Origin: Marmoricola sp.
Lineage (GTDB): Bacteria > Actinomycetota > Actinomycetes > Propionibacteriales > Nocardioidaceae
Assembly (NCBI GenBank): GCA_025964795.1
Contig: JAOPYC010000164.1
Coordinates: 1 to 63,319 of the forward strand
Direction: 5' to 3'
Length of the DNA: 63,319 nt
Under the pieces are notes generated by a model that ran no database searches, was not told where the DNA came from, and saw only the letters and a program-made list of their open reading frames with translations. The translations under genes were made by a program, and so were the position numbers. Position 1 is the first letter of the stretch; the number at the start of each line of letters is the position of its first letter. This document shows, piece after piece, positions 42,997-51,493 of this stretch.

Positions 42997-43011
42997 CATA
43001 CTCAGCGTATG
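42997..43011 (+). promoter_or_regulatory. Candidate promoter -10 for leaderless P450 mRNA
   Basis: CATACT at 42997-43002 lies 6 nt before the P450 ATG (43009), and there is no purine-rich ribosome site. CATAC and GTATG also form a 5-bp dyad. A -10 box this close to the start codon fits leaderless transcription, common in actinobacteria. The -35 region is not convincing. Confidence 0.3.
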
Positions 43012-44385
43012 TCAACCGCAAACGTGACCGAGCAGCGCTTCGCCAAGATGCGCCCCGTGCCCAGTCGGGGCGCCTCCGCGCCGGCCGCCCATGACCTGCC
43101 GCCGGGGCCGCGGATCCCGAGCCTGCTGCAGAGCATCGGGCTGCTGCGCTTCCGGCACCGGTTCGTCCCGGCGCTGCACCGGCTCTACGGCGACGTCTTC
43201 TCGATCCGGATCATGCCCGAGGGCCGGCACCTCGTGGTGTTCAACCGTCCTGAGCACGTGAAGGAGATCTTCGCCGGCGACCCCGAGGTCTTCCACGCCG
43301 GCAAGGGCAACGCCATCCTCGGCCCGGTGATGGGCGAGCACTCGCTGCTGCTCGTCGACTCCACGCAGCACAAGCGCGCCCGCAAGCTGCTGATGCCCGC
43401 GTTCAACGGGCAAGCCCTGCGCGGCTACGAGGAGCTGGTCACCCGGCTGAGCAAGGCCGAGGTGGAGCGCTGGCAGGAGGGGCAGCCGTTCGAGTCGCTG
43501 GACCGGATGAACGCCCTCACCCTGGAGGTGATCCTGCAGGTCGTCTTCGGGGTCACCGACGAGGCCCGCCTGGCCGAGCTGCGTCCGCTGGTCAACCGCA
43601 CCGTGAACATCCCGCCCCTGGTGTTCCTGGGCTGGGGCTATCCCCGGCTGCAGAAGTACGGTCCCTGGCGGCGAACCGTCGAGAACCAGATCGAGCTCGA
43701 CCGGGTCATCTTCGGCGAGATCGCCGAGCGCCGTCGGGCCACCGATCTGGCCGACCGCTCCGACGTGCTCTCGCGACTGCTGCAGGTCCGCGACGAGGCC
43801 GACCAGGGGCTCACCGACGAGGAGCTGCGCGACCAGCTGGTCACCCTGCTGCTGGCCGGGCACGAGACGACGGCCACCGCCCTGGCCTGGGCACTGCACG
43901 AGCTCGGGAAGGACCCGGTCCAGGAGGCGAAGGCCCGCGACGCCGCCTCCGCCGGGGACACGGACCACCTCGAGGCGGTCCTCAAGGAGTCGATGCGGCT
44001 GCACCCGGTGATCCCCATGGTGGTGCGCCACCTGATGGCGCCGGCCACGATCGGCGGGATCGACCTGCCGCAGGGCGCCAACGTCGCGGCCTCGATCATC
44101 CTGGCCCACGAGTCGGAGGCCAGCCACCCCGACCACGCCCGCTTCCGACCCGAGCGCTTCCTCGAGGGCGAGGTCGCCAGCAACACCTGGATCCCCTTCG
44201 GTGGCGGCGTACGACGCTGCATCGGCGCGGGGTTCTCGCTGATGGAGGGCGTCGCGGTGCTGCGCGAGGTGCTCTCGGCGTACGACGTGGCCGTCCCGTC
44301 CGGGACCACCGAGACGGCCAAGGTCCGCAACATCACCAGCGTCCCGCGGCACGGCGCGAAGATCGTGGTCACCCGTCGCCGCTAG
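43009..44385 (+). CDS. Cytochrome P450
   Basis: A 458-residue heme monooxygenase. The oxygen-binding I-helix is LLLAGHETTATALAW, the K-helix ExxR is ESMRLHPVIPM, and the heme-thiolate loop is FGGGVRRCIGAG. The proline-rich start (HDLPPGPRIPSLLQS) resembles the CYP110-like group of bacterial class P450s that hydroxylate fatty acids, alkanes or terpenes. No ferredoxin gene is adjacent. It follows the LAL regulator by 50 bp, lacks a ribosome site and may be leaderless. Its 3' end overlaps the stop of the opposite-strand response regulator by 4 bp. Confidence 0.93.
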   Translation: MSTANVTEQRFAKMRPVPSRGASAPAAHDLPPGPRIPSLLQSIGLLRFRHRFVPALHRLYGDVFSIRIMPEGRHLVVFNRPEHVKEIFAGDPEVFHAGKGNAILGPVMGEHSLLLVDSTQHKRARKLLMPAFNGQALRGYEELVTRLSKAEVERWQEGQPFESLDRMNALTLEVILQVVFGVTDEARLAELRPLVNRTVNIPPLVFLGWGYPRLQKYGPWRRTVENQIELDRVIFGEIAERRRATDLADRSDVLSRLLQVRDEADQGLTDEELRDQLVTLLLAGHETTATALAWALHELGKDPVQEAKARDAASAGDTDHLEAVLKESMRLHPVIPMVVRHLMAPATIGGIDLPQGANVAASIILAHESEASHPDHARFRPERFLEGEVASNTWIPFGGGVRRCIGAGFSLMEGVAVLREVLSAYDVAVPSGTTETAKVRNITSVPRHGAKIVVTRRR

Positions 44386-45068
44386 GAGCCTGGGAGCAGC
44401 CCCTCGCGCACCGCGATCGAGAGGGCCTCGAGCTTGGAGTGGGCGCCGAGCTTGGTCGACAGGTTGGAGATGTGGTTGCGCACGGTGTGCACGCTGACCA
44501 CCAGCCGCTCGGCGATGGCCGCGTTGGTGAGCCCGTCCGCCAGCAGGTTCAGCACCTCGCGCTCGCGGTCGGTGAGGTCCGGATGCCGCTGGCCGGCCCC
44601 GGTGCGGGTCAGCCGGGGCAGCAGCCGGGCGAGCATCTCGGCGGAGATCAGGGCCTCTCCCCTGGCGGCCGCCCGCACGGCGGAGGTCACCTCGGCGATG
44701 CCACGGGTCTTCGAGACGAACCCGGACGCACCGGCCTCGATCGCCTCGACCAGCACGTGGTCGGCCGCGCTGGCGGTGAGCACGACCACCTGGAGGCTCG
44801 GCCGGAGCTCGCGCAGCTCACCGATGGCCGCCACGCCGTCGCCGTCGGGCAGCCGGTGGTCCAGGAGGAGCACGTTCGGGGACGTGCTCCGGATCAGGGC
44901 ACGGGCCTTCTCCAGGGAGCTGGCGACGCCGACGCAGTGCAGATCGGGCTCGTTGTCGAGGACGTGGGCCAGGCTCGACGCGAGGACCTCGTGGTCGTCG
45001 ACGATGAGCACCCGCACGACGTCCGTGACCGGGTCGTCGGCGGAGCCCGCGTCAGATGAGTCGCCCAC
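44382..45068 (-). CDS. NarL/LuxR-type response regulator
   Basis: A 228-residue two-component regulator. The receiver domain has LIVDDHEVLA, the phospho-acceptor Asp in NVLLLDHRLPDGDG, and the conserved Lys in FVSKTRG. The C-terminal LuxR helix-turn-helix is DLTDREREVLNLLADGLTNA with RLVVSVHTVRNHISNL. It lies divergent from the receiver-only gene and histidine kinase at 45207-47209. It is the likely DNA-binding output of that kinase, though not in the same operon. The 138-bp gap holds both promoters. Confidence 0.92.
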   Translation of the reverse strand: MGDSSDAGSADDPVTDVVRVLIVDDHEVLASSLAHVLDNEPDLHCVGVASSLEKARALIRSTSPNVLLLDHRLPDGDGVAAIGELRELRPSLQVVVLTASAADHVLVEAIEAGASGFVSKTRGIAEVTSAVRAAARGEALISAEMLARLLPRLTRTGAGQRHPDLTDREREVLNLLADGLTNAAIAERLVVSVHTVRNHISNLSTKLGAHSKLEALSIAVREGLLPGS

Positions 45069-45206
45069 GATGACCCCCCGAGTCTGATGGCGCCCTGGTC
45101 ACGAAGGATGCCTGGTGCCAAGGTACTAGAACCGGTAGTGCCGGCGGCGGTTCCGGCCAGGACAGACTTCCCCGATGATGTACACCAACCTGGACGAAGG
45201 AGACGT

Positions 45207-45644
45207 GTGCGCCCGATCCGAGTAGCGGTGGCCGACGACGACGCCGTCTTCCGGACCGCGCTCGTCGACGTCCTGGAGGCCGAGCCCGGGTTCACGGTCG
45301 TGGTGACCGCCACGAGCGGCGCCGGGTTCGCCGCGCTCGTGGCCGAGGCCCGCCCCGACGTCGTCGTACTCGACGTGCGGATGCCCGGAGGCGGGCCCGC
45401 GATCGTCCGCTCGATCCTCGAGGCCGGCGGATCCCGGCCTCCCGCCGTCGTCGCCGTGTCGGCCGACTCCGCACCCCGCACCGTGCGGTCGATGGTCCGC
45501 GCCGGTGTCACGGGCTACCTGGTCAAGGGGCGGATCGGGGCGACCCTGCCGGACCTGGTCGCCCGCATCGCCGCGGGGGAGGTCGTGCTGGCCGTGCCGA
45601 GTGCGGCCGAGCTGATGGCGGAGCTGACGGAAGCCCGGTCATGA
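45207..45644 (+). CDS. Receiver-domain-only response regulator
   Basis: A 145-residue single-domain receiver. Acidic pocket VADDDAVF, phospho-acceptor in VVVLDVRMPGGG, the Ser switch in AVSADS and the Lys in YLVKGRIG are present. There is no DNA-binding or enzymatic domain, and only about 15 residues follow the receiver. GTG at 45207 has GAAGGAG upstream. Its stop overlaps the start of the histidine kinase by 4 bp (ATGA), so the pair is coupled. Such proteins act as phosphate sinks or by binding partners. Confidence 0.9.
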   Translation: MRPIRVAVADDDAVFRTALVDVLEAEPGFTVVVTATSGAGFAALVAEARPDVVVLDVRMPGGGPAIVRSILEAGGSRPPAVVAVSADSAPRTVRSMVRAGVTGYLVKGRIGATLPDLVARIAAGEVVLAVPSAAELMAELTEARS

Positions 45645-47209
45645 GCTCGAGCGGCGGTGACCGCCCGCCGGCCACCGCGGTCTACGCGGTGCTGCGTGCG
45701 GCTCCCCGAGCGATGCTGGCGGTCGACCCGGAGGGGAGGATCACCTACGCCAACGAGCACGCGGCTGAGCTCTTCGGTCACCCGACGGCCGACCTGCTGG
45801 GGCAGCGCCTCGAGGTCGTCCTCCCGGCCGGCCCCGTGGCCGGTGACCTGCACGACGCCGTACGCCGGGACGGGAGCACCTTCCCCGCCGAGGTCCGGCC
45901 GACCTCCCTGGAGACCGAGGACGGCAGGCTCGTGGCCCTCGCCGTCTGGGACATCACGGCGCGACGGGCGCGCGAGGCGCACCTCGAGTACGTCAGCCGG
46001 GCCTACCTGTCCCTGGTCGAGATGTACGAGGCGATCGTCCGGGCCCCCGACGAGGCGGCCCTGTTCTCGGAGACCTGCCGGATCGCGGTGGAGGCGGGCT
46101 ACCTCGGCGCCTGGATTGCCTGGATCGACGACGACGGCGTCGTCCACCGGGCCGCCTCCGAGGGGATCGGTCTCGAGGCGTTCCTCGACCGGTTCGAGCT
46201 CACCCTCGACCCGTCCGCCGAGGCGGGTCAGGGCCCCACCGCCCGGGCGCTGCGCGAGGGCCGGGCCGTGTTCAGCAGCGAGCTGCGTGACGATCCCTCG
46301 ACCCGGACCATGCGGCAGTGGGCCACGGAGTTCGGGATCAGGTCGTCGGCCACCCTGCCGTTGCGCCGAGCCGGCCGCACGGTCGCGGTGCTGGCGCTCT
46401 ACGCGAGGAGCGCCGGCGAGTTCGACGAGCAGATGCAGGCGCTGGTCGCGGCCGTGAGCGAGAACGTCTCCCTGGCGCTGGAGCGGTTCGTGGCGGCCGA
46501 GCGCCTGCGTGTCCTCGCCGCGCAGCGTCGTGACCTCGCCCGGCGCCTGGTCCTGGCCCAGGAGGAGGAGCGGGCCCGGATCGCGGCCGACGTCCACGAC
46601 GACTCCGTGCAGTCGCTCGCGGCGATGGACCTGCGCCTGGGCATGCTGCGCCGTCAGGCCGCCGAGGCGGCGCCGGCCCTGGTCCCGGCCGTCGACCAGC
46701 TCCAGGAGATGGTGGAGTCCGTGAGCGGCGGCCTGCGCGACCTGCTCTTCGACCTGGAGACGACCGACACCACGGTGCCGCTGTCCCGGCTGCTGCGTGA
46801 GGCGGCCGACCACCTCTTCGAGCACAGCGACGTCGACTGCCTCGTCACGGTCGACGACTCCGGCTGGGACGGGCGCAGCACGCTGGCGCAGACCAACCGG
46901 GTCCAGGCGCTGCGCATCGTCAAGGAGTCGCTGATCAACGTGCTCAAGCACGCCCGCGCCGACCGGGTGTCGGTCGAGGTGGTTCCCGGCGCCGAGGGCG
47001 TGCAGGTCACGGTCACCGACGACGGGGTCGGGTTCGACGTCGGGTCGGTCGTGACACGCCCCGGGCACCGGGGGCTGGTCAACCTGCGCGACCGGGCCGC
47101 GGTCGTCGGCGGGTGGTGCCGGATCGAGAGCGACGAGCGGGGGACCGCGGTCGTCTTCTGGCTGCCGTACGACGAGGCCGGGCCCGACTGGATGGCACCT
47201 GGGTACTAG
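45641..47209 (+). CDS. PAS-GAF sensor histidine kinase (NarX/LiaS-type HisKA_3)
   Basis: A 522-residue cytoplasmic kinase with no membrane segment. Residues about 15-105 form a PAS domain (AMLAVDPEGRITYANEHAAE) and about 130-290 a GAF domain (LFSETCRIAVEAGYLGAW). The HisKA_3 box is EEERARIAADVHDDSVQSL, with the phospho-accepting His in DVHDD near residue 325. The ATP-binding domain has the N-box KESLINVLKHA, VTDDGVGFD and GHRGLVNLRDRA. It is coupled to a receiver-only protein and faces a divergent NarL-type regulator. It probably senses an internal ligand or redox state. Confidence 0.93.
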   Translation: MSSSGGDRPPATAVYAVLRAAPRAMLAVDPEGRITYANEHAAELFGHPTADLLGQRLEVVLPAGPVAGDLHDAVRRDGSTFPAEVRPTSLETEDGRLVALAVWDITARRAREAHLEYVSRAYLSLVEMYEAIVRAPDEAALFSETCRIAVEAGYLGAWIAWIDDDGVVHRAASEGIGLEAFLDRFELTLDPSAEAGQGPTARALREGRAVFSSELRDDPSTRTMRQWATEFGIRSSATLPLRRAGRTVAVLALYARSAGEFDEQMQALVAAVSENVSLALERFVAAERLRVLAAQRRDLARRLVLAQEEERARIAADVHDDSVQSLAAMDLRLGMLRRQAAEAAPALVPAVDQLQEMVESVSGGLRDLLFDLETTDTTVPLSRLLREAADHLFEHSDVDCLVTVDDSGWDGRSTLAQTNRVQALRIVKESLINVLKHARADRVSVEVVPGAEGVQVTVTDDGVGFDVGSVVTRPGHRGLVNLRDRAAVVGGWCRIESDERGTAVVFWLPYDEAGPDWMAPGY

Positions 47210-47306
47210 TCGAGACCGCTCCTTCGTACCTCGCGCAGCGCTCCGGAAGAGCCGAGGATGGGGTCATGTTGTCTGCTCACCCCCTGCTCTCCACCGCCAT
47301 CCTGTG

Positions 47307-47720
47307 ATGGCGCGAAGACCCTCGACCGACGCCAACGCGAGCGCCGCCCGCTCATCGATCCGTCGCCGCCAGACCCGGCGTCGTACGGTCGAGCGCACCA
47401 CGGGCATCGAGCAGTCCCACAAGCGCGCCGAGCTGTTCTCCTCGATCAGCCACGAGCTGCGCACCCCGCTGACCAGCGTCATCGGCTACACCGAGGTGCT
47501 CCTGTCCGGGGACGCCGGCCAGCTGAACGACGAGCAGATCGCCATGCTGGGCCGCGTCTCGGTCAACGGGGAACGCCTGCTCGAGCTCATCGAGGGGCTG
47601 CTCGGGTTCGCCCACGAGCGCGCCTCAGTGAGCGGGACCGTCGACATGGCCGACGTCTTCCTCCAGGTGATGCTGGCGTCCTGCGAGGCCGACGAGCCGG
47701 CCCCGGAGTACGCCCTGTGA
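47307..47720 (+). CDS. Orphan HisKA (DHp)-only protein, no ATPase domain
   Basis: A 137-residue protein. A basic Arg/Ser-rich N-terminus (about 35 residues) precedes a complete HisKA dimerisation/phospho-acceptor domain with FSSISHELRTPLTSVIGY and two long helices (SVNGERLLELIEGLLGFA). It stops about 30 residues later with no HATPase domain. It could be a phosphotransfer protein, a trans-acting partner of the kinase just upstream, or a truncated kinase. Its start overlaps the stop of a 13-codon open frame (47267-47307) that may aid translation. It uses a different HisKA type from the neighbouring kinase. Confidence 0.75.
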   Translation: MARRPSTDANASAARSSIRRRQTRRRTVERTTGIEQSHKRAELFSSISHELRTPLTSVIGYTEVLLSGDAGQLNDEQIAMLGRVSVNGERLLELIEGLLGFAHERASVSGTVDMADVFLQVMLASCEADEPAPEYAL

Positions 47721-47741
47721 CCGCCCGCCTAGGCTGACCGG

Positions 47742-47978
47742 GTGAAGCTCGAACGCAAGCACGCCCTCGTCCTGCTGGCCGTCGCGGTCTGGAACGTCGT
47801 CACCTACGCGCAGTTCACCAAGGCGCTGATCAACACCGAGGAGGACCGGCCGACTGGCTACTTCGTCGCGCACGGGGTGCTGATCGTGGTGAACATCGTG
47901 ATCGCGGTCGTGCTGGGCCGCTGGGGCCTGCGCGCCCTGCGCGAGTCTCGTCGTACGCCGGTGGCCGTCGACAGGTGA
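47742..47978 (+). CDS. SCO4848-family small membrane protein
   Basis: A 78-residue protein with two membrane helices (HALVLLAVAVWNVVTYAQF and GVLIVVNIVIAVVLG) joined by a polar loop containing TEEDRPTGYF. This fits the actinobacterial SCO4848 family of unknown function. GTG at 47742 is the start. It begins 21 bp after the HisKA-only gene and ends 31 bp before an aldehyde dehydrogenase gene. Confidence 0.8.
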   Translation: MKLERKHALVLLAVAVWNVVTYAQFTKALINTEEDRPTGYFVAHGVLIVVNIVIAVVLGRWGLRALRESRRTPVAVDR

Positions 47979-48009
47979 CCGTCATCACCCTGCTCGCTAG
48001 GGTGCAGGC

Positions 48010-49482
48010 ATGCGTGACGTGAAGCTCTTGGACGGGGCCGACTGGGCCGGCAACATCTTCGTCGACGGGGCGTGGACCCCGGGTTCCGCGGGCGATGCCG
48101 CGATCGTCGAGCCGGCCACCGGGGTCGAGCTCGGCCGCACCGGACGTGCCTCCGCCGGGGACGTGACCGCCGCGTCCGCCTCCGCCGCGGCAGCCCAGCA
48201 GGAGTGGGCGGCACTCCCGCACCCGCAGCGTGCGGCCGTGCTGCGCCGCGCCGGCGATCTGTTCACCCAGCACGCCGAGGAGCTGTCCGACTGGAACGTG
48301 CGCGAGGTCGGCGCCGTCCCCGGGATGGCCGGGTTCGCGCTGCACGTCGCGGCCGAGGAGTGCTACGCCTCGGCGGGGCTCCCCGGCGCCTCGCTGGGCG
48401 AGATCTTGCCGAGCGAGCAGCCGCGGCTCTCGATGGCCAAGCGCGTGCCCGCGGGCGTGGTCGCGGTGATCTCGCCGTTCAACGTGCCGCTCATCCTGAG
48501 CATCCGCTCGGTCGCCCCGGCTCTGGCGCTGGGCAACTCGGTGCTGCTCAAGCCCGATCCCCGCACGGTCGTCACGGGTGGCGTGAACATCGTCCGGGTC
48601 TTCCAGGAGGCCGGTCTGCCCGCCGGTGTCCTGCAGCTGCTGCCCGGCGGCGCGGAGGTCGGCCAGGCCATGGTCGCCGACCCCTATGTCCGGGTGATCT
48701 CGTTCACCGGCTCCACCCAGGCCGGACGGCTCGTCGGCGAGGCCGCCGGCCGGCACCTCAAGCGGGCGCACCTCGAGCTCGGCGGCAACTCCGCGATGCT
48801 CGTGCTCGACGACGCCGACGTGGAGCAGGCCGTGAACCTCGCGGCGTGGGGCTCGTTCTTCCACCAGGGCCAGATCTGCATGACCACCGGGCGCCACCTG
48901 GTTGCCGACCGGGTCTACGACGACTTCGTCGAGGCGCTGGCCGCCAAGGCCGAACACCTCCCGGTCGGCGACCCGGCGACCGAGCAGGTGGCGCTGGGCC
49001 CGGTCATCGACGCGGGGCAGCGCGACAAGATCCACGCCCTGGTGACCTCCAGCATCGACGCCGGCGCCAAGGCCGCCGCCGGGGCGTCGTACGACGGGCT
49101 GTTCTACCGGCCCACCGTGCTCTCCGAGGTGACGCCCGCGCACGCGGCCTTCTCCGAGGAGATCTTCGGCCCGGTCGCCCCGGTGATCCGGATCGCGGAC
49201 GAGGACGAGGCCGTCGAGATGGCCCGGCGCAGCGACTACGGGCTGTCGCTGGGGATCGTCACCCGCGACGTCATGCGGGGTCTCGCCCTCGCCGACCGGA
49301 TCCCCACCGGCATCGTGCACATCAACGACCAGACCGTGAACGACGAGGCCAACGCCCCCTTCGGCGGGGTCGCCGCCTCCGGCACCGGGTCGCGCTTCGG
49401 TGGCGCCGCGGCCAACATCGAGGCCTTCACCGAGACCCGCTGGATCACCGCCCGGGCCGAGCCCCCGACGTACCCCTTCTGA
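48010..49482 (+). CDS. Aldehyde dehydrogenase (benzaldehyde/vanillin dehydrogenase type)
   Basis: A 490-residue NAD(P)-dependent aldehyde dehydrogenase. VVAVISPFNVPLILS is the cofactor-binding start, the general-base Glu is in LELGGNSAM, and the nucleophilic Cys in HQGQICMTTGR. EEIFGPVAPVIRI and NAPFGGVAASGTG complete the fold. The Ile-Cys-Met pattern and ILSIRSVAPALALGN resemble benzaldehyde/vanillin dehydrogenases, so an aromatic aldehyde is a plausible substrate. It is monocistronic, converging on the sulfotransferase operon with palindrome A3 between them. Confidence 0.92.
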   Translation: MRDVKLLDGADWAGNIFVDGAWTPGSAGDAAIVEPATGVELGRTGRASAGDVTAASASAAAAQQEWAALPHPQRAAVLRRAGDLFTQHAEELSDWNVREVGAVPGMAGFALHVAAEECYASAGLPGASLGEILPSEQPRLSMAKRVPAGVVAVISPFNVPLILSIRSVAPALALGNSVLLKPDPRTVVTGGVNIVRVFQEAGLPAGVLQLLPGGAEVGQAMVADPYVRVISFTGSTQAGRLVGEAAGRHLKRAHLELGGNSAMLVLDDADVEQAVNLAAWGSFFHQGQICMTTGRHLVADRVYDDFVEALAAKAEHLPVGDPATEQVALGPVIDAGQRDKIHALVTSSIDAGAKAAAGASYDGLFYRPTVLSEVTPAHAAFSEEIFGPVAPVIRIADEDEAVEMARRSDYGLSLGIVTRDVMRGLALADRIPTGIVHINDQTVNDEANAPFGGVAASGTGSRFGGAAANIEAFTETRWITARAEPPTYPF

Positions 49483-49495
49483 CCCTCGCCCCCCG

Positions 49496-49558
49496 GATAG
49501 TCCGAGGTCGAAAGCACCACTCGGCCCTGCCATTTGGTGCTTTCAGCCTCGGACTATC
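49496..49558. repeat. Family A palindrome, solo copy A3
   Basis: A 63-bp core flanked by GGATAGTCCGAGG-type arms at 49495-49518 and 49536-49559 (22 of 24 paired). It lies between two convergent genes, 13 bp from one stop and 11 bp from the other. No AbiEi/DUF559 gene is adjacent. It could serve as a bidirectional terminator. Confidence 0.9.
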
Positions 49559-49569
49559 CGAGCGTCGGG

Positions 49570-50709
49570 TCAGGCGAACGCCGCGCGGACCTCGTCCTCG
49601 GTCAGGCCGTAGTCGGCCAGGTCGTAGTGGTGCGACGGCCGCCTCCCGCCCTGGCGGGACTCCGCGTCCAGCTGGGTGACGGCCTCGTCGACGGCGGGGG
49701 TCCACTCGAGGTCGAAGGAGCTGTAGATCCCCTTGGTGGTCCCGACCGGGTCCTTCACGAAGTCGCCGTAGTCGATGTCGAGGAACTGCTCGGCCGGGTG
49801 GTTGGCCCGCTCGCGCTCGTAGCGCGCCACCGCCTTGCTGAGCATGTCGAGCTGCGTGCGACCGATGGTGTCGCCGACGAAGGTGGTCGACCACCCGGCC
49901 GTCGCCTCGGCGGAGAGCGAGCAGGCCGAGGCGATCGCGACGACGGGGTCGCGGTGCGGCTGCACGATCAGCGCGTCGGGGTAGACCTTCATGATCGCAT
50001 CCACCCCCACGAGGTGCGACGGGTTCTTCAGCACCCAGCGCTTCTCGGGGTCGTTGAGGCCGATCAGCTGCAGGTTGGCCTTGTGCCGCTCGTAGGCGTC
50101 GGTCCAGTCCTGCTTCTCCAGCCAGGTGGAGTACGCCGGGACGTAGGCCAGTGACTCGTAGCCGATCGACTTCCCGGTCTGGCGCAGGATCCGCCAGCAC
50201 TCCTCGACCGACGAGGCGTCCATGAAGTGGATGCCCATGAACTCGGGGTTCTCGACGTGGTGCTCCGAGAACGCCGCGTTCAGCGCCGCGTAGATCGGGT
50301 TGTCGGCCCACGTCTCCCGTGGCGGGCGCGGCTGCGGGACCTCGGTCAGCCACAGCTCGAGGCCCTGGTGCATCGGGTCCGCGTTGAGCAGGCGGTGCAG
50401 CGCGGTGGTGCCGGTGCGCGGGAGACCGCAGACGAAGATCGGTCGCTCGATCTCCACCTCGGCGTACGACGGGTGCTCCTCGAAGCCGTGCTGCGACAGC
50501 AGCCGCCCGACCAGGGCGCTCTTGATGAAGGTGCGCTGCATGTAGAAGCCCTCGGGGGTGAGCCCGCCGTGCTCGGCCATGTCCTCGCAGAGCAGCCGGA
50601 GCCCCTCCTCGTGGTCGGTGCCGCCGAAGTCGTCGAGCCCCGTCGTGCGGACCGCAGCGGCCGCGATGTCGTCGTAGCTCCCGAGGTCCTCGCGCGTCCT
50701 AGTAGCCAT
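49570..50709 (-). CDS. Sulfotransferase family protein
   Basis: A 379-residue protein of the bacterial sulfotransferase group. The 5'-phosphosulfate-binding loop is FVCGLPRTGTTALHRLL near residue 80, and a probable 3'-phosphate site is IVQPHRDPVVAIASACSL. WVLKNPSHL is also typical. It should transfer sulfate from PAPS to a hydroxyl or amine. It is the last gene of a four-gene operon with LLM oxidoreductase, DUF1214 and SDR genes, under a KstR-type operator, so a steroid- or lipid-like acceptor is plausible. ATG at 50709 is used; GTG at 50718 is possible. Both overlap the SDR stop. Confidence 0.9.
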   Translation of the reverse strand: MATRTREDLGSYDDIAAAAVRTTGLDDFGGTDHEEGLRLLCEDMAEHGGLTPEGFYMQRTFIKSALVGRLLSQHGFEEHPSYAEVEIERPIFVCGLPRTGTTALHRLLNADPMHQGLELWLTEVPQPRPPRETWADNPIYAALNAAFSEHHVENPEFMGIHFMDASSVEECWRILRQTGKSIGYESLAYVPAYSTWLEKQDWTDAYERHKANLQLIGLNDPEKRWVLKNPSHLVGVDAIMKVYPDALIVQPHRDPVVAIASACSLSAEATAGWSTTFVGDTIGRTQLDMLSKAVARYERERANHPAEQFLDIDYGDFVKDPVGTTKGIYSSFDLEWTPAVDEAVTQLDAESRQGGRRPSHHYDLADYGLTEDEVRAAFA

Positions 50710-51493
50710 GGAACTCACCGCAGCTGACGTCCAGGGTGATGCCGCTGACCGCGGACGCCAGGTCGGAGGCGAGGAACAGCGTCGCCTGCGCGACCTCCTC
50801 CGGGGTGGCCAGCCGCTTGAGGTCGGTGCGGTCGGCGATCTCGTCGTAGACGACGTCAGGGGTGACGCCCCGCTCCTCGGCCATCCACGCGAAGTAGGCC
50901 TTGTTGACGTCCTCGTAGATCCAGCTCGGCGCCACCGAGTTGACCCGGATGCCGCGCGGACCGAGCTCGCTGGCCAGCGACGAGGCGATGTGCACGAGCG
51001 TGCCCTTGGTCAGCTTGTAACCGGCGAACTCCAGCTGCGACTGCCGCAGCACGGCGGAGTTCACCATGATGATGGATCCCTTCGAGGCCTCGAGCGCGTC
51101 GGCGAACAGCGTCGAGAGCCGCAGCGGGGCGAAGGCGTTGGTCTCCAGTGAGGCGCGCAACGCGTCGTGCTTGATCGTGGTCAGCGGCTCCATCGGCGGG
51201 ATGGCGAAGGCGTTGTTGACCAGGCAGTCGACCCGTCCGAACTCGGCGAGCGCCGCGTCGACGAGGCGCTGGCAGCCCTCCTCGTCGTTGATGTCGGTGG
51301 GTACGACGAGCGCCCGGCGCCCGTGCGACCGGACCACCTCGGCCATCTTGTCGAGCCGCTTCTGCGTCCGCGACGCGAGCACCAGGTCGGCGCCGAGCCT
51401 GGCCGCCTCCTCGCCGAGCGAGCGGCCGAGCCCGGGCCCGACCCCCGACAGCACGATGACCTTGCCCGCGAGCAGTTGCGGTGAATCCGTCAC
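50699..51493 (-). CDS. SDR family oxidoreductase in the KstR-linked operon
   Basis: A 264-residue short-chain dehydrogenase. The nucleotide-binding motif is SGVGPGLGRSLG, NNAFAIPP replaces the usual NNAG, and the catalytic residues lie in VNSAVLRQSQLEFAGYKLTK (Ser...Tyr-x-x-x-Lys). The C-terminus (GITLDVSCGEFHGY) is complete. GTG at 51493 overlaps the stop of the DUF1214-type gene. Substrate unknown; the context suggests oxidation or reduction of a steroid or isoprenoid alcohol/ketone. Confidence 0.92.
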   Translation of the reverse strand: MTDSPQLLAGKVIVLSGVGPGLGRSLGEEAARLGADLVLASRTQKRLDKMAEVVRSHGRRALVVPTDINDEEGCQRLVDAALAEFGRVDCLVNNAFAIPPMEPLTTIKHDALRASLETNAFAPLRLSTLFADALEASKGSIIMVNSAVLRQSQLEFAGYKLTKGTLVHIASSLASELGPRGIRVNSVAPSWIYEDVNKAYFAWMAEERGVTPDVVYDEIADRTDLKRLATPEEVAQATLFLASDLASAVSGITLDVSCGEFHGY

